Source: WJMT01 sp964599635
Lineage (GTDB): Bacteria > Acidobacteriota > Aminicenantia > Aminicenantales > Aminicenantaceae
Reading direction: 5' to 3'
NCBI GenBank assembly: GCA_964599635.1
Contig: CAZRGM010000040.1
Location: forward strand, 1 to 15,159
DNA: 15,159 nucleotides
Below are positions 14,887 to 15,159 of this stretch, piece after piece; within the stretch, counting starts at the first letter, position 1, and each line of letters starts with the position of its first letter. A program made the position numbers and the translations under genes. Below the pieces are notes generated by a model. It saw only the letters and a program-made list of their open reading frames with translations, ran no database searches and was not told the origin of the DNA.

Positions 14887-15036
14887 CTATTTCACCTCTT
14901 TATGAACGGTATGCTTCCTGTCAAACTTGCAGTACTTCTTTATAACAATTTTTTCTTTATTTGCCTTTTTATTTCTGGTGGTTGTGTAGTTCCTTCTTCC
15001 ACATTCTGTACATTGAAGTGTGACGATATCCCTCAT
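14887..15036 (-). CDS. rpmG: 50S ribosomal protein L33 (bL33)
   Basis: L33 is a small 50S protein near the E site. The product is 49 residues, the expected size, starting MRDIVTLQCTECGRRNYTTT and ending RKHTVHKEVK. It is a cysteine-containing (C+) type, with CTEC at Cys9/Cys12 and Cys36 in KKYCKFDRKH. The fourth metal ligand of the usual CxxC is Asp39 rather than Cys, so metal binding may be altered. The ATG has AAGGA nine bases upstream. The gene lies 33 bases after the upstream tuf and 55 before tRNA-Trp. Confidence 0.97.
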   Translation of the reverse strand: MRDIVTLQCTECGRRNYTTTRNKKANKEKIVIKKYCKFDRKHTVHKEVK

Positions 15037-15069
15037 TTTTTTTAATCCTTTTTATATCCGACAGATAGA

Positions 15070-15159
15070 TCACTCGACGACTTCAGTAACCGTCCCTGCT
15101 CCCACAGTTCGGCTGCCCTCTCTTATAGCAAACCGCTGCCCTTTCTCCATGGCCACATT
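15070..15159 (-). CDS. tuf: Elongation factor Tu, C-terminal fragment (runs off window end)
   Basis: The last 29 codons and the stop of a second EF-Tu gene. The peptide includes AMEKGQRFAIREGSRTVGAG and ends VVE, matching the end of domain 3 of EF-Tu, which binds the T stem of aminoacyl-tRNA. The TGA stop lies 33 bases before rpmG. This is the copy that usually heads the rpmG-trnW-secE-nusG cluster. The two tuf fragments in the window cover opposite ends of the protein, so they cannot be compared directly, but they must be separate loci in the same orientation. Confidence 0.97.
   Translation of the reverse strand, partial: NVAMEKGQRFAIREGSRTVGAGTVTEVVE

Overview
This window is a single block of core information-processing genes, all transcribed from the minus strand. 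In transcription order (high to low coordinate) they are: tuf (3' end only), rpmG, tRNA-Trp, secE, nusG, rplK, rplA, rplJ, rplL, rpoB, rpoC, rpsL, rpsG, fusA and a second tuf (5' end only). I see no convincing gene on the plus strand. I also see no mobile element, CRISPR array, terminator or accessory cassette.

The DNA looks moderately AT-rich and clearly bacterial, with Shine-Dalgarno (SD) sites before most genes. The beta' subunit carries a long insertion inside the trigger loop that resembles the E. coli SI3 insert, and beta carries an SI2-like insert. Both point to a Gram-negative-type (Gracilicutes/Hydrobacteria) lineage rather than Firmicutes or Actinobacteria. The N-terminal part of beta has an extra eight-cysteine, zinc-ribbon-like insert. 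From memory only, similar inserts occur in Acidobacteriota-type beta subunits, so an Acidobacteriota or Aminicenantes-like uncultured bacterium is my tentative guess.

Layout. (a) 14465-15159: end of one tuf, ribosomal protein L33, tRNA-Trp(CCA) with encoded CCA, and the SecE translocase subunit. (b) 11768-14447: nusG and rplK-rplA-rplJ-rplL, tightly packed with overlaps or gaps of 5 to 17 bases. (c) 3269-11700: rpoB and rpoC, joined by a one-base overlap (TAATG). (d) 3142-3268: a 127-base gap holding a near-consensus sigma70-type promoter, a small hairpin and the rpsL ribosome binding site. (e) 1-3141: the str operon rpsL-rpsG-fusA-tuf.

Together the genes supply RNA polymerase, its elongation factor NusG, ribosomal stalk and decoding-centre proteins, and elongation factors EF-G and EF-Tu, so transcription and translation capacity can be made together. 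The internal promoter before rpsL would let the str operon be expressed independently of rpoBC.

I found no undescribed multi-gene system. The unusual points are within conserved genes: the cysteine-rich insert in RpoB, a 30-residue Lys/Ser/Ala-rich N-terminal extension on bL12, TTG starts on rpsL and fusA, altered residues in the rifampicin-pocket region, and tuf copies at both ends of the locus.
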